From positions 16,131-80,130 of the forward strand of contig NZ_LPNR01000135.1 in the NCBI RefSeq assembly GCF_019266065.1: a stretch of DNA of 64,000 bases. Direction: 5' to 3'. The translations under genes and the position numbers were made by a program. The DNA is from Nocardia sp. MH4. Its GTDB lineage: Bacteria; Actinomycetota; Actinomycetes; Mycobacteriales; Mycobacteriaceae. Shown in pieces: positions 44,525-51,597 of the stretch (positions are counted from its first letter, which is position 1; each line of letters begins with the position of its first letter). The notes under the pieces were generated by a model, which had not been told where the DNA came from, did not search any database, and was given only the letters and a program-made list of their open reading frames with translations.

Positions 44525-45415
44525 GTGAGTGTGGCACCCGAGGTCGCGGACGAGTACGAGACCCGTGACCTGCCGATTCAAACGAGTCCACCGCGTCCCG
44601 CCGCACCCGACGAGGCGCCGCCGCGGGCCCGGTTCATCCGCGACAGCGCGATCGTGGCGCACCGCAATCTGCTGACCATTCTGCGGGTGCCGACGCTGCT
44701 GGTGACCGCGACGATCCAGCCGCTGATGTTCGTATTCTTGTTCGCCTACATCTTCGGCGCGTCGCTGGGCGGCGACCAGTATCGCGAGTTCCTGCTCGCC
44801 GGCATCTTCACCCAGACGGTCGCGTTCAATGCCGCCTTCACCACGGTCGGCCTCGCGGGCGACCTGCAGAAGGGCATCATCGACCGGATGCGGACGCTGC
44901 CGATGTCGCGGCTGGCGGTGCTGATGGGCCGCACGCTGTCCGACCTGGTGGTCAACGTGCTGAGCCTGGGCGTGATGGTGATCTGCGGCTACATCGTCGG
45001 CTGGCGCATCCACGGCAGCGTCGCCGACGCGGCGCTGGCCTTCGCCATCATCCTGCTGTTCGCGTTCGCGATGTCGTGGGTCGGTGCCCTCACCGGGCTG
45101 ATCTCACCGACGGTCGAGGTGGCGCAGAGCGCGGGCCTGATCTGGATGTTCCCACTGTCGTTCATCTCCTCGGCGTTCATCTCCGCCGAGACGCTGCCGG
45201 GCCCGCTGCGCACCATCGCCGAGTGGAACCCGATCACGGCGGTCTCGGCCGCGGGCCGCAAGCTGTTCGACAACGACGCTCCACCGTCGTTCGCCCCTGC
45301 CACCGGCTGGGCCGCCGACAACTGCGTGCTCTACGCGATCATCTGCTCGGTGGTGATCCTGGCGATCGCCATGCCCGCGGCGTTGCTCCAGTATCGAAAG
45401 GTCGCCAGCCACTGA
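44525..45415 (+). CDS. DrrB-like ABC transporter permease
   Basis: This 296-residue ABC-2 type membrane protein starts at GTG 44525. A polar N-terminus of about 45 residues is followed by six helices (LLVTATIQPLMFVFLFAYIF, FLLAGIFTQTVAFNAAF, VVNVLSLGVMVICGYIV, ALAFAIILLFAFAMSWVGAL, LIWMFPLSFISSAFISAE and a last helix near 275). The conserved QKGIIDRMRTLPMSRLAVL cytoplasmic motif of DrrB/ABC-2 permeases is present. It pairs with the preceding ATPase and ends the NRPS-exporter operon; a strong hairpin follows 67 bases later. Confidence 0.92.
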   Translation: MSVAPEVADEYETRDLPIQTSPPRPAAPDEAPPRARFIRDSAIVAHRNLLTILRVPTLLVTATIQPLMFVFLFAYIFGASLGGDQYREFLLAGIFTQTVAFNAAFTTVGLAGDLQKGIIDRMRTLPMSRLAVLMGRTLSDLVVNVLSLGVMVICGYIVGWRIHGSVADAALAFAIILLFAFAMSWVGALTGLISPTVEVAQSAGLIWMFPLSFISSAFISAETLPGPLRTIAEWNPITAVSAAGRKLFDNDAPPSFAPATGWAADNCVLYAIICSVVILAIAMPAALLQYRKVASH

Positions 45416-45482
45416 CCCTCCCGCGACCGGTACCGCCTGTCCCGCGAGGACATGGGTAACTCACCGGGTACCGGCAAACATG

Positions 45483-45528
45483 ACAGGAGCGCTACCGGCA
45501 GCCGCGTGGCTGCCGGTAGCGCTCCTGT
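45483..45528. terminator. Bidirectional 21-bp hairpin terminator between the exporter and rbpA
   Basis: Twenty-one bases (45483-45503) pair perfectly with 45508-45528 around the loop GCGT. It lies between the ends of the forward permease gene and the reverse rbpA gene and can serve both. No U-tract. Confidence 0.85.
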
Positions 45529-45561
45529 GTCTGGCCTGAATCCCGGGGAGGCGGGAAAGCC

Positions 45562-45897
45562 TCAGCCGCGGCGGCGCGTCTTGAGCAGTTCGAGGCGCTC
45601 CTTGAGCAGTTCCTCGAGCTCCTCCTTGCTGCGACGCTCCAGCAGCATGTCCCAGTGGGTGCGCGGCGGCTTGACCTTCTTGGTCTCCACCGTGGTGCCC
45701 TCCATGAGCTGACCTTCCTGGCCGTTGCGGCACAGCCAGGTCGGCGGGATCTCCGCGTCGTCGGCGAACGGGACGTCGAACTCCTCACCGTTGTCGGTGC
45801 GGTAGCGGGCGATCCGGCGGGGGGCCAGGTCGTGGTCGCGGTCGGTCTCGTAGCTCACCGCTCCGAGCCGACTGCCTCGGAGTACGCGATCTGCCAT
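45562..45897 (-). CDS. rbpA: RNA polymerase-binding protein RbpA
   Basis: This 111-residue protein is a clear RbpA: MADRVLRGSRLGAVSYETD at the start, the core RYRTDNGEEFDVPFADDAEI, the conserved PPTWLCRNGQEG and the C-terminal sigma-interacting helices THWDMLLERRSKEELEELL. RbpA binds the RNA polymerase beta subunit and principal sigma factors in actinobacteria, stabilises promoter opening and affects rifampicin tolerance. ATG 45897 matches the family start. A SigR/SigH-like promoter lies 46-74 bases upstream. In M. tuberculosis rbpA (Rv2050) neighbours ppm1; here its downstream neighbour is the exporter of the NRPS operon. Confidence 0.96.
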   Translation of the reverse strand: MADRVLRGSRLGAVSYETDRDHDLAPRRIARYRTDNGEEFDVPFADDAEIPPTWLCRNGQEGQLMEGTTVETKKVKPPRTHWDMLLERRSKEELEELLKERLELLKTRRRG

Positions 45898-45942
45898 GTG
45901 TGCTCCCTGTCTTTGGCGGCTGGCGCCGGTCGTGGTCCTACC

Positions 45943-45971
45943 GTTAACGCACGGGACCTCTGAACTGTTCC
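45943..45971 (-). promoter_or_regulatory. SigR/SigH-like promoter of rbpA
   Basis: On the minus strand GGAAC (45971-45967) is followed after exactly 18 bases by GTTAAC (45948-45943), 46 bases before the rbpA start. The known consensus for the disulfide/heat-stress sigma factors SigR and SigH is GGAAT-N18-GTT, and rbpA is a SigR target in Streptomyces. The match is one base off in the -35 element. Confidence 0.6.
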
Positions 45972-46089
45972 ATTGTAGTCGCAGCGGCGGACCGGCCGGG
46001 CGACCCCTGAGCCGGGACGGCCCGGTCCGTGCCCGCTGAGCGAGACCTGAGCCGCCCGACCGGCCGCCGGACCGATAGGGTTTCGCAGC

Positions 46090-46416
46090 ATGTCGCGCAG
46101 TCGCCTGCTGTCCTGCCTGTGGTGCGGGCGGGAGATCGTGGATTCCGAGTCGGGGCGCCGTCGCCGCTATTGCCGCCAGTCGTGCCGTCAACGAGCCTAC
46201 GAGCACCGCACCAGCCTCAAAGGAACCGGGATTCCGGAGGACGCCGTGGTGTTGTCCGCCCAGGAAGCCGCGGATCTGGCCGATCGCTGGTTCGCGGCCA
46301 GATGTGCCGCGGAGGATGTGGCGACGGCGGTGGCCGAGGGGGCCGAGCACGCCGAGCTGGCCCAGCTCAGCGCCACCCTGGTGCAGCTGTCGCGCGAAGC
46401 CGAGCGGTTGCGCTGA
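46090..46416 (+). CDS. Small zinc-ribbon protein, conserved next to rbpA
   Basis: This 108-residue protein begins with a probable zinc knuckle: C-x2-C in LSCLWCGREI and a second C-x3-C in RRYCRQSCRQRAYEHR, a pattern found in small actinobacterial proteins that may bind nucleic acid. The rest is helical and alanine-rich with a heptad-like end (LAQLSATLVQLSREAERL). It is divergent from rbpA. A small conserved hypothetical gene (Rv2049c) occupies the corresponding position in M. tuberculosis, but I have not compared the sequences. Function is unknown. Confidence 0.75.
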   Translation: MSRSRLLSCLWCGREIVDSESGRRRRYCRQSCRQRAYEHRTSLKGTGIPEDAVVLSAQEAADLADRWFAARCAAEDVATAVAEGAEHAELAQLSATLVQLSREAERLR

Positions 46417-46419
46417 AAG

Positions 46420-46459
46420 CCCTGGGGCCCACCGCACCTCGGTGCGATGGGCCCCAGGG
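46420..46459. terminator. Bidirectional hairpin after the zinc-ribbon gene
   Basis: CCCTGGGGCCCA (46420-46431) pairs with TGGGCCCCAGGG (46448-46459), and the loop itself contains a second CGCACC/GGTGCG pairing. It sits between the stops of two convergent genes. Confidence 0.75.
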
Positions 46460-46469
46460 GCGAGCGAGG

Positions 46470-47504
46470 CTAGCTGATGTCCGCGGATTCGCGGGCCCGC
46501 AGGTACACGGCCGCCACGCCACCCGCGACGAGCAGCGCGAGCGCGGTCGCGGCGCCCACGGTGGCGAGGTCGGGGCTGACCAGCGGCTGACCGCGGAGCG
46601 CTTGCCAGAGCACGAGGATGAGCACTCCGAAGTAGCCGAGCACCGCGACCCCGAGCAGCGCCGCGCGGATGGTCTCCGCGCGCAGCCACCGATACCGGGG
46701 TGCCAGGGCGACCAGCACGACGGCCAGGAGCAGTAGCACCTGGATGCCGTGCAGCCCGACGAAGTGCGGGATGCGCAGGTCGCCGCCGGTGGTGCTCCAA
46801 TGGGTCAGCGGCATCGCGCCGACCCCGTCGCGGACCGCGTCGCCGTGCGCGCCACCCGCGCGGACGGTGTGCCCGGCCATCAAGCCGACGACGGTGCCGT
46901 CGGACCGGCGCACCAGTTGCGGCCCGGTGAAGCCCATGAGATACCCGAGCGCCATGCCGACCACCGCCAGCCACAGTCCGGCTTTCAACGCGATCCGGGT
47001 CGGCCGGTCGGCCAGCTTCTGCCACGAGATGATCAGGGCGAGCACGAGATTGGCGAGGAACAGGCCGGGCACGCCGGAGGCGAAGACCTGCTGGCCGATC
47101 TGGTTGACGGTCTCCTCGGCGGTGTTGAAATGGCTGAACGTGCCGCGCGCGGCCTGCAGCGCAATGAACCCGACGTCGGCGATCCCGGTGACGGCGAAGA
47201 CGGTGCCCAGCCACCAGGTCGCCCGCCTGCCCCGGTGCGGCAGCCGCAGGATCCAGGCCAGCGTCACGCCGTAGAGGGCGAAGGCGAGCCCGAACTTGGC
47301 GGGTTTGAGCCAGACCGACTCGCCGAGCAGCGTCCGGTCGTCGACCAGCATGCCGACCACCGACACCAGCACGAGCGCGCTCATCAGCGCGGAGTTCACC
47401 AGCAGCGGGCCGTGCCAGGGGGCGCGGTCGGTCCCGACACCGCGCGCGGGTGCGGCGGGGAACCGGAGGCGGGACAGGGTGTGGGAGAGATCGATCGTCG
47501 CCAT
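46470..47504 (-). CDS. Polytopic membrane protein of unknown function
   Basis: This 344-residue protein has about eight hydrophobic helices (SALMSALVLVSVVGMLV, FGLAFALYGVTLAWIL, GTVFAVTGIADVGFIAL, GLFLANLVLALIISW, LWLAVVGMALGYLMGF, IQVLLLLAVVLVALA, LLGVAVLGYFGVLILVLW, ALALLVAGGVAAVYL). Histidines sit at helix ends, for example THWSTTGGDLRIPHFVGLHG, a motif also seen in some heme- or copper-handling membrane proteins, but no family is assigned. ATG 47504 is the first start. It is a single gene between the zinc-ribbon gene and an SDR gene. Confidence 0.75.
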   Translation of the reverse strand: MATIDLSHTLSRLRFPAAPARGVGTDRAPWHGPLLVNSALMSALVLVSVVGMLVDDRTLLGESVWLKPAKFGLAFALYGVTLAWILRLPHRGRRATWWLGTVFAVTGIADVGFIALQAARGTFSHFNTAEETVNQIGQQVFASGVPGLFLANLVLALIISWQKLADRPTRIALKAGLWLAVVGMALGYLMGFTGPQLVRRSDGTVVGLMAGHTVRAGGAHGDAVRDGVGAMPLTHWSTTGGDLRIPHFVGLHGIQVLLLLAVVLVALAPRYRWLRAETIRAALLGVAVLGYFGVLILVLWQALRGQPLVSPDLATVGAATALALLVAGGVAAVYLRARESADIS

Positions 47505-47615
47505 GTCTCGACGGTAGAAATCCGGTGCGCCGCAAGACCTCCCGCTGCGGAACGGTTCGCGACCAGTACCCGGGTAGGGGGAAGGCCCTACTCCGGTGCG
47601 GTCATCGGGATCGGA

Positions 47616-48467
47616 TCAGATCCCCAGGCGCCAGATGACGGCGTCGACCGCGCGCGGCGAGACGGTCGCGACGGCCTGCAGCAGGCGGGTGTAGCGGGGA
47701 TACAGCTCGATCGGCCGGGTCCGGATCGCGGTGCGGATCCAGTCCGCGGCCTGCTCCGCGGTCAACGCCGCCGACTCGTCGTAGGCGCCGGTCGGGGCGA
47801 TCATCTCGGTTCGCACCAGCGGGAATCCGACCGTGGTGACATGCACGCCGCGCGCTCTGGTCTCGGCGCCCAGGCTGCGCCCGAACGCGCCGAGCGCGGC
47901 CTTGGAGGCGTGGTAGGCGGTGAACATCGGCATCGTGCCGGCGGCGACGCCCCAGGTGGCGACATTGACGACGTGTCCGTCGCCGGTCGCGAGCATCGAG
48001 GGCAGCAGGCCCATGGTGAGGCGGGCCGCGCCGAAGTAGTTCAGCGCCATGGTGCGTTCGTAGTCGTGGAACCGGTCGGTGGCGGCGGCGGCGCGACGGC
48101 GGATCGAGCGCCCGGCGTTGTTGACCAGCACGTCGATCGCGCCGTACTGCTCGAGCACGGTCTTGACCAGGTCGTCGGTCTCCCCGGGGTCGGACAGGTC
48201 GCAGGTGACGGCCTCGGCCCGGCCGCCGGCCGCGCGCACGGCGTCGCGCACCTCGAGCAGCGGTTCGGCGGCACGGGCGATGAGGATCAGCCGCGCGCCG
48301 TCGCGTCCCAGCGCGAGCGCGGCGGCCCGGCCGACGCCGGACGACGCGCCGGTCAGCAGGACGGTCTTGCCGGCGATCTCGTGCCGTTCGCCGAGCACGA
48401 GTCGCGCCACGGTGCGCGGCAACGCGGGCGGGTTGAGCAGCAGGGACTGCGCGAGGCGGTCGAGCAC
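47616..48467 (-). CDS. SDR oxidoreductase with an altered catalytic serine position
   Basis: This 283-residue short-chain dehydrogenase has the cofactor motif TGASSGVGR (39-47), NNAG (116-119) and active-site Y185 and K189. The position 13 residues before the tyrosine, normally serine, is W172 with T171 beside it (NVATWGVAAG). Activity may therefore use the threonine or be altered. An N-terminal extension (LLLNPPALPRTVARLVLGE) and the family resemblance point to the mycobacterial acyl/fatty-aldehyde reductase-like SDRs. GTG 48467 follows AGGAG at five bases. It is divergent from a TetR gene across a 22-bp palindrome, the likely control site. Confidence 0.82.
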   Translation of the reverse strand: MLDRLAQSLLLNPPALPRTVARLVLGERHEIAGKTVLLTGASSGVGRAAALALGRDGARLILIARAAEPLLEVRDAVRAAGGRAEAVTCDLSDPGETDDLVKTVLEQYGAIDVLVNNAGRSIRRRAAAATDRFHDYERTMALNYFGAARLTMGLLPSMLATGDGHVVNVATWGVAAGTMPMFTAYHASKAALGAFGRSLGAETRARGVHVTTVGFPLVRTEMIAPTGAYDESAALTAEQAADWIRTAIRTRPIELYPRYTRLLQAVATVSPRAVDAVIWRLGI

Positions 48468-48496
48468 GGGGACTCCTGGCGTCGAGGGGGCCGAAT

Positions 48497-48518
48497 TAAT
48501 TTACTATCTAGTAAATTA
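48497..48518. promoter_or_regulatory. Perfect 22-bp palindromic operator between SDR and TetR genes
   Basis: Arms TAATTTACTA and TAGTAAATTA are separated by TC. It is the most AT-rich stretch of the neighbourhood, 30 bases upstream of the SDR start and 55 bases upstream of the TetR start. Position and symmetry fit a TetR operator controlling both genes. Confidence 0.7.
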
Positions 48519-48572
48519 CAAATCAGTCAATTGAGTGTCAACAGGAGTCGTCGCGATGGTTGGATGGGCCGG

Positions 48573-49175
48573 GTGAGCACAGCCGGAACCAAGGGTGTCC
48601 CGCGCCCCGAGCGTGAGCAGCAGATCCTCGACGCCGCCGTCGCCGAGATCGGGCGAGTCGGCTACGCGGGGCTCTCGCCCGCCGAGGTCGCGCAGCGAGC
48701 CGGTGTGTCCAAACCGCTGGTGTACACCTATTTCCAGTCCAAGGACGGGCTCTACATCGCCTGCGTCGAGCGCGCGGCCACCGTCATCTACGACGCGATC
48801 GAAACCGCCATCACCGGGGCGAGCGGCCTGACCAAGGCCGAGCGGACCCTCGACGCGCTGTTCGTCGCTCTCGCACCGCGTCCGCACGACTGGACCGTCG
48901 TCTTCGACCGCTCGCACCCGCACGAGGGTCCGGCCGCCGACGCCGTGCGCGCGGCCCGTCGGCGGATCGCCGCCCAGGCCGCGCGTGGCGTCGCCGACGC
49001 GCTCAGCACGCTCGCCCTCACCGACCCCGACGACCTGTCGGCCTTCACCGATGTCTGGATGGGGTCGGTGACCTCGCTGGTGCTGTGGTGGCTGCGCCAC
49101 CCCGAGCAGACGGCCGCCGAGATGAGCGCGCGCAGCCACCGCCTGATCGGGGCCCTGGTCAACGCGCCGCGCTGA
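48573..49175 (+). CDS. TetR family transcriptional regulator, divergent from an SDR gene
   Basis: This 200-residue protein has a TetR HTH (PEREQQILDAAVAEIGRVGY, then LSPAEVAQRAGVSKPLVYTYF and SKDGLYI at about residues 10-60) and a helical ligand domain. GTG 48573 gives an N-terminus V-S-T-A-G-T-K-G-V-P-R like related actinobacterial regulators; ATG 48564 is possible. It is divergent from the SDR gene with a perfect palindrome between them, so it probably represses that gene and itself. Its end overlaps the convergent mqo gene by 17 bases. Confidence 0.85.
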   Translation: MSTAGTKGVPRPEREQQILDAAVAEIGRVGYAGLSPAEVAQRAGVSKPLVYTYFQSKDGLYIACVERAATVIYDAIETAITGASGLTKAERTLDALFVALAPRPHDWTVVFDRSHPHEGPAADAVRAARRRIAAQAARGVADALSTLALTDPDDLSAFTDVWMGSVTSLVLWWLRHPEQTAAEMSARSHRLIGALVNAPR

Positions 49176-50598
49176 CCGTGGCCGCGTCCTCGGGCAGCAG
49201 CTCCGCCAGCAGCGGCGCCCACTCGTAGCGCCGCTCGGGGAAGCAGCGGTCGAGCAGGTCCCGCATGATCGACGGGGCGATCGAGGCACCGGGTGACGCG
49301 CCGAGCAGCCCGGCGACGGTGCCGTCGGCGCCGGTCACCAGCTCGGTGCCGAATTCGAGCACACCGCCGCGCTCGCGGTCGGGCTTGATCAGCTGGGCGC
49401 GCTGCCCGGCCGGGATCAGTTCCCAGTCGGCCGGGTCGGCGGTCGGATAGAAGCGCTGCAGCTGCTGGAACTTGCGCCGCGGCGAGGCCAGGAGCTCGGT
49501 GATCAGGTACCGCACCAGATCCAGATTCCGCAGACCCGCGGCGACCAGCGGCACGATGTTGTGCGGTCGCAGCGTGGTGAACAGGTCGGTCAGTTTTCCG
49601 TACCGCAACAGGCGGGTGCTGAAGGTGGCATAGGGGCCGAACAGGAGCGCGGCCGATCCGTCGACCTCGCGGCGGTCCAGGTGCGGAACCGACATCGGCG
49701 GGGCGCCGAGCGCGGCCTGGCTGTAGACCTTCGCGCCGTGTTCGGCGACGACTTCGGGATTCGTCGTCCGCAGGAACTGCGCGCCCAGCGGGAACACGCC
49801 GTAGCCGCGCACCTCGGGCAGGCCCGCGCGCTGCAGCAGCCGCAGCGCATAGCCGCCCGCGCCGACGAACACGAACCGCGTGCGCACCCGGAAACGCCTG
49901 CCGCTGTCGAGGTCCCGGCCGCGCACGGTCCACAGGCCGTCCCTGTCGCGGGTGAGCCCGGTGATCTCGCGGTGCAGCCGGACCGCGTTGCCCGCCGCGG
50001 TCATCGTCGACAGCAGCGACCTGGTCAGCGCGCCGAAATCGACATCGGTGCCCGCGGTGTGCCGGGTGGCGGCCATGGCCTCGTCCTCGGCCCGGCCGCG
50101 GACCAGCAGCGGCGCCCACTGCGCGATGACGGCGCGGTCCTCGGTGTACTCCATCGTCGCGAAGGCGGGCCGCTCGCGCAGGGTGGCGTAGCGCTGCCGC
50201 AGGTAGCTGATGTCGTGGTCGCCGAACACCACGGTGACGTGCGGGGTCGGGGTGGCGAAGGTCGCCGGGTCGAGTTCGCCGCGCTGGGCCAGCGCCGCCC
50301 AGAACCGCCGGGTGAGCTGGAACTGCTCGGCGATCCCGGCCGCGCGGTCGCCGTCGCGGGGGTCGGGCATGTAGTTGAGTTCGCAGAGGCCGGAGTGGCC
50401 GGTGCCCGCGTTGTTCCAGGGATGGCTGCTCTCGGCGGCGGGCTCGCCGAGCCGTTCGAACAGCGCGATCGACCAATCGGGCGCGAGCGTGCTGAGCAGG
50501 GCGCCGAGGGTGGCGGACATGATCCCGCCGCCGATCAGCACCGCGTCGAGAATGTCGTCGCCACCACCGGATGTGGGGCGAGGTGTCGTCTCGGTCAT
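49159..50598 (-). CDS. mqo: Malate:quinone oxidoreductase
   Basis: This 479-residue FAD enzyme oxidises malate to oxaloacetate and passes electrons to menaquinone at the membrane, bypassing NAD-dependent malate dehydrogenase. The FAD motif AVLIGGGIMSATLGALL lies near residue 20. The family blocks HPWNNAGTGHSGLCELNY, FVFVGAGGYALRLLQ, GYGVFPLGAQFLR, KVYSQAALGAPPMSVPHLD and LLFGPYATFS follow. ATG 50598 has GGAGG seven bases upstream. It is divergent from a LysR gene, a probable regulator. Mqo proteins have about 490-500 residues, so the gene is full length. Confidence 0.95.
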   Translation of the reverse strand: MTETTPRPTSGGGDDILDAVLIGGGIMSATLGALLSTLAPDWSIALFERLGEPAAESSHPWNNAGTGHSGLCELNYMPDPRDGDRAAGIAEQFQLTRRFWAALAQRGELDPATFATPTPHVTVVFGDHDISYLRQRYATLRERPAFATMEYTEDRAVIAQWAPLLVRGRAEDEAMAATRHTAGTDVDFGALTRSLLSTMTAAGNAVRLHREITGLTRDRDGLWTVRGRDLDSGRRFRVRTRFVFVGAGGYALRLLQRAGLPEVRGYGVFPLGAQFLRTTNPEVVAEHGAKVYSQAALGAPPMSVPHLDRREVDGSAALLFGPYATFSTRLLRYGKLTDLFTTLRPHNIVPLVAAGLRNLDLVRYLITELLASPRRKFQQLQRFYPTADPADWELIPAGQRAQLIKPDRERGGVLEFGTELVTGADGTVAGLLGASPGASIAPSIMRDLLDRCFPERRYEWAPLLAELLPEDAATVSAAR

Positions 50599-50655
50599 CG
50601 TCGAACCTCCCGTGAGCTGTGTACCGCCATCGTCACGCGACCGGGAGTGATCCGT

Positions 50656-50670
50656 CCAATACAAGATTGG
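50656..50670. promoter_or_regulatory. Candidate LysR site CCAAT-N5-ATTGG between mqo and the LysR gene
   Basis: Perfect five-base arms flank ACAAG, 58 bases upstream of the mqo start and 19 bases upstream of the LysR start. Next to it are two direct repeats of CGAATAT (50673-50679 and 50684-50690), eleven bases apart, the second reaching the LysR start codon. Both are the kind of site LysR proteins use. Confidence 0.45.
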
Positions 50671-50688
50671 TGCGAATATCATCCGAAT

Positions 50689-51591
50689 ATGGATGATTCA
50701 GGCGACGGGGGAGCGCAGGCGCTCGCGCCGCTGCTGGCGGCGTTCGACGCGGCGGCCGGGGCGGGGCACATCACCAGGGCGGCCCAGCGACTCGGCGTGC
50801 CGCAGTCCTCGGTGAGCCGCCGGATCAAGACGCTCGAGCAGACACTCGGGGTGGCGCTGTTCCAGCCGGTCGGGCGCGGGGTGACCCTCACGCCGCAGGG
50901 TCGCGAGCTCTACGAACACACCCGCGGCCTGGTGCGCTCCCTCGACGACGCGGTGCGCCGGGTGCGCGCCGACGCCGACCCCGACAGCGGGCTGGTCCGC
51001 TTCGGTTTCCCGCTCACCCTGGGCCCGGTGAGCATTCCGTCGCTGCTGGCCCAGTTCCACACCAGGGCGCCGCGGATCCGGCTGCATCTGGTGCAGGCGC
51101 ACGGGGAGGCGCTGGCCGAGCAGGTGCGCGCGGGTGGGCTGGACCTGGCGGTGATGATCCCGCCGCCCCCGGATCTGCCGACGGTGCCGCTGGGCAGGCA
51201 GCGCATCAGTCTGCACGTGGCGCGCACCCATCCGCTGGCCGGGCGCGCCCGGGTCGATCTCGCCGAGCTGGCCGACGCGGCGTTCATCGCCAACCCGCCC
51301 AGCTATCAGCTGCGCGCACTGCTCGACAGCTGGTGCGCCGCAGCCGGTTTCACGCCACGGGTGCTGTTCGAGATCACCGAGTTCGAGACCCTGCGCGAAC
51401 TGGTCGCGCTCGGGCTCGGCGTCGCCCTGCTGCCCGCGGCCGAGATCGCGCACCCCGATCTGGTGGTCGTGCCGATCGACGGCGAACGCGACCGCGAGAT
51501 CGGCCTGGTCTCGGGAGACCATGGTCCGACACTCGCGGTCGCGCGGCTGCGGGATTTCCTGATCGCGCACACGGCGCGACTCGGGTGGTAG
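50689..51591 (+). CDS. LysR family transcriptional regulator
   Basis: This 300-residue protein has an N-terminal winged helix (LLAAFDAAAGAGHITRAAQR, then LGVPQSSVSRRIKTLEQTLG and LFQPVGRGVTLTPQG, about residues 14-75) and a periplasmic-binding-like effector domain (VSIPSLLAQFHTRAPRIRL, LDLAVMIPPPP, LGLGVALLPAAE). ATG 50689 is the family-like start. It is divergent from mqo across 90 bases containing a perfect inverted repeat, so it likely regulates malate oxidation or itself. Its ligand is unknown. Confidence 0.88.
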   Translation: MDDSGDGGAQALAPLLAAFDAAAGAGHITRAAQRLGVPQSSVSRRIKTLEQTLGVALFQPVGRGVTLTPQGRELYEHTRGLVRSLDDAVRRVRADADPDSGLVRFGFPLTLGPVSIPSLLAQFHTRAPRIRLHLVQAHGEALAEQVRAGGLDLAVMIPPPPDLPTVPLGRQRISLHVARTHPLAGRARVDLAELADAAFIANPPSYQLRALLDSWCAAAGFTPRVLFEITEFETLRELVALGLGVALLPAAEIAHPDLVVVPIDGERDREIGLVSGDHGPTLAVARLRDFLIAHTARLGW

Positions 51592-51597
51592 AGCGGA

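Noticed and set aside
46749..48572. Plus-strand extension upstream of the TetR gene at 48573
   Set aside because: The extension overlaps two minus-strand genes and lacks any domain. The TetR N-terminus fits GTG 48573.
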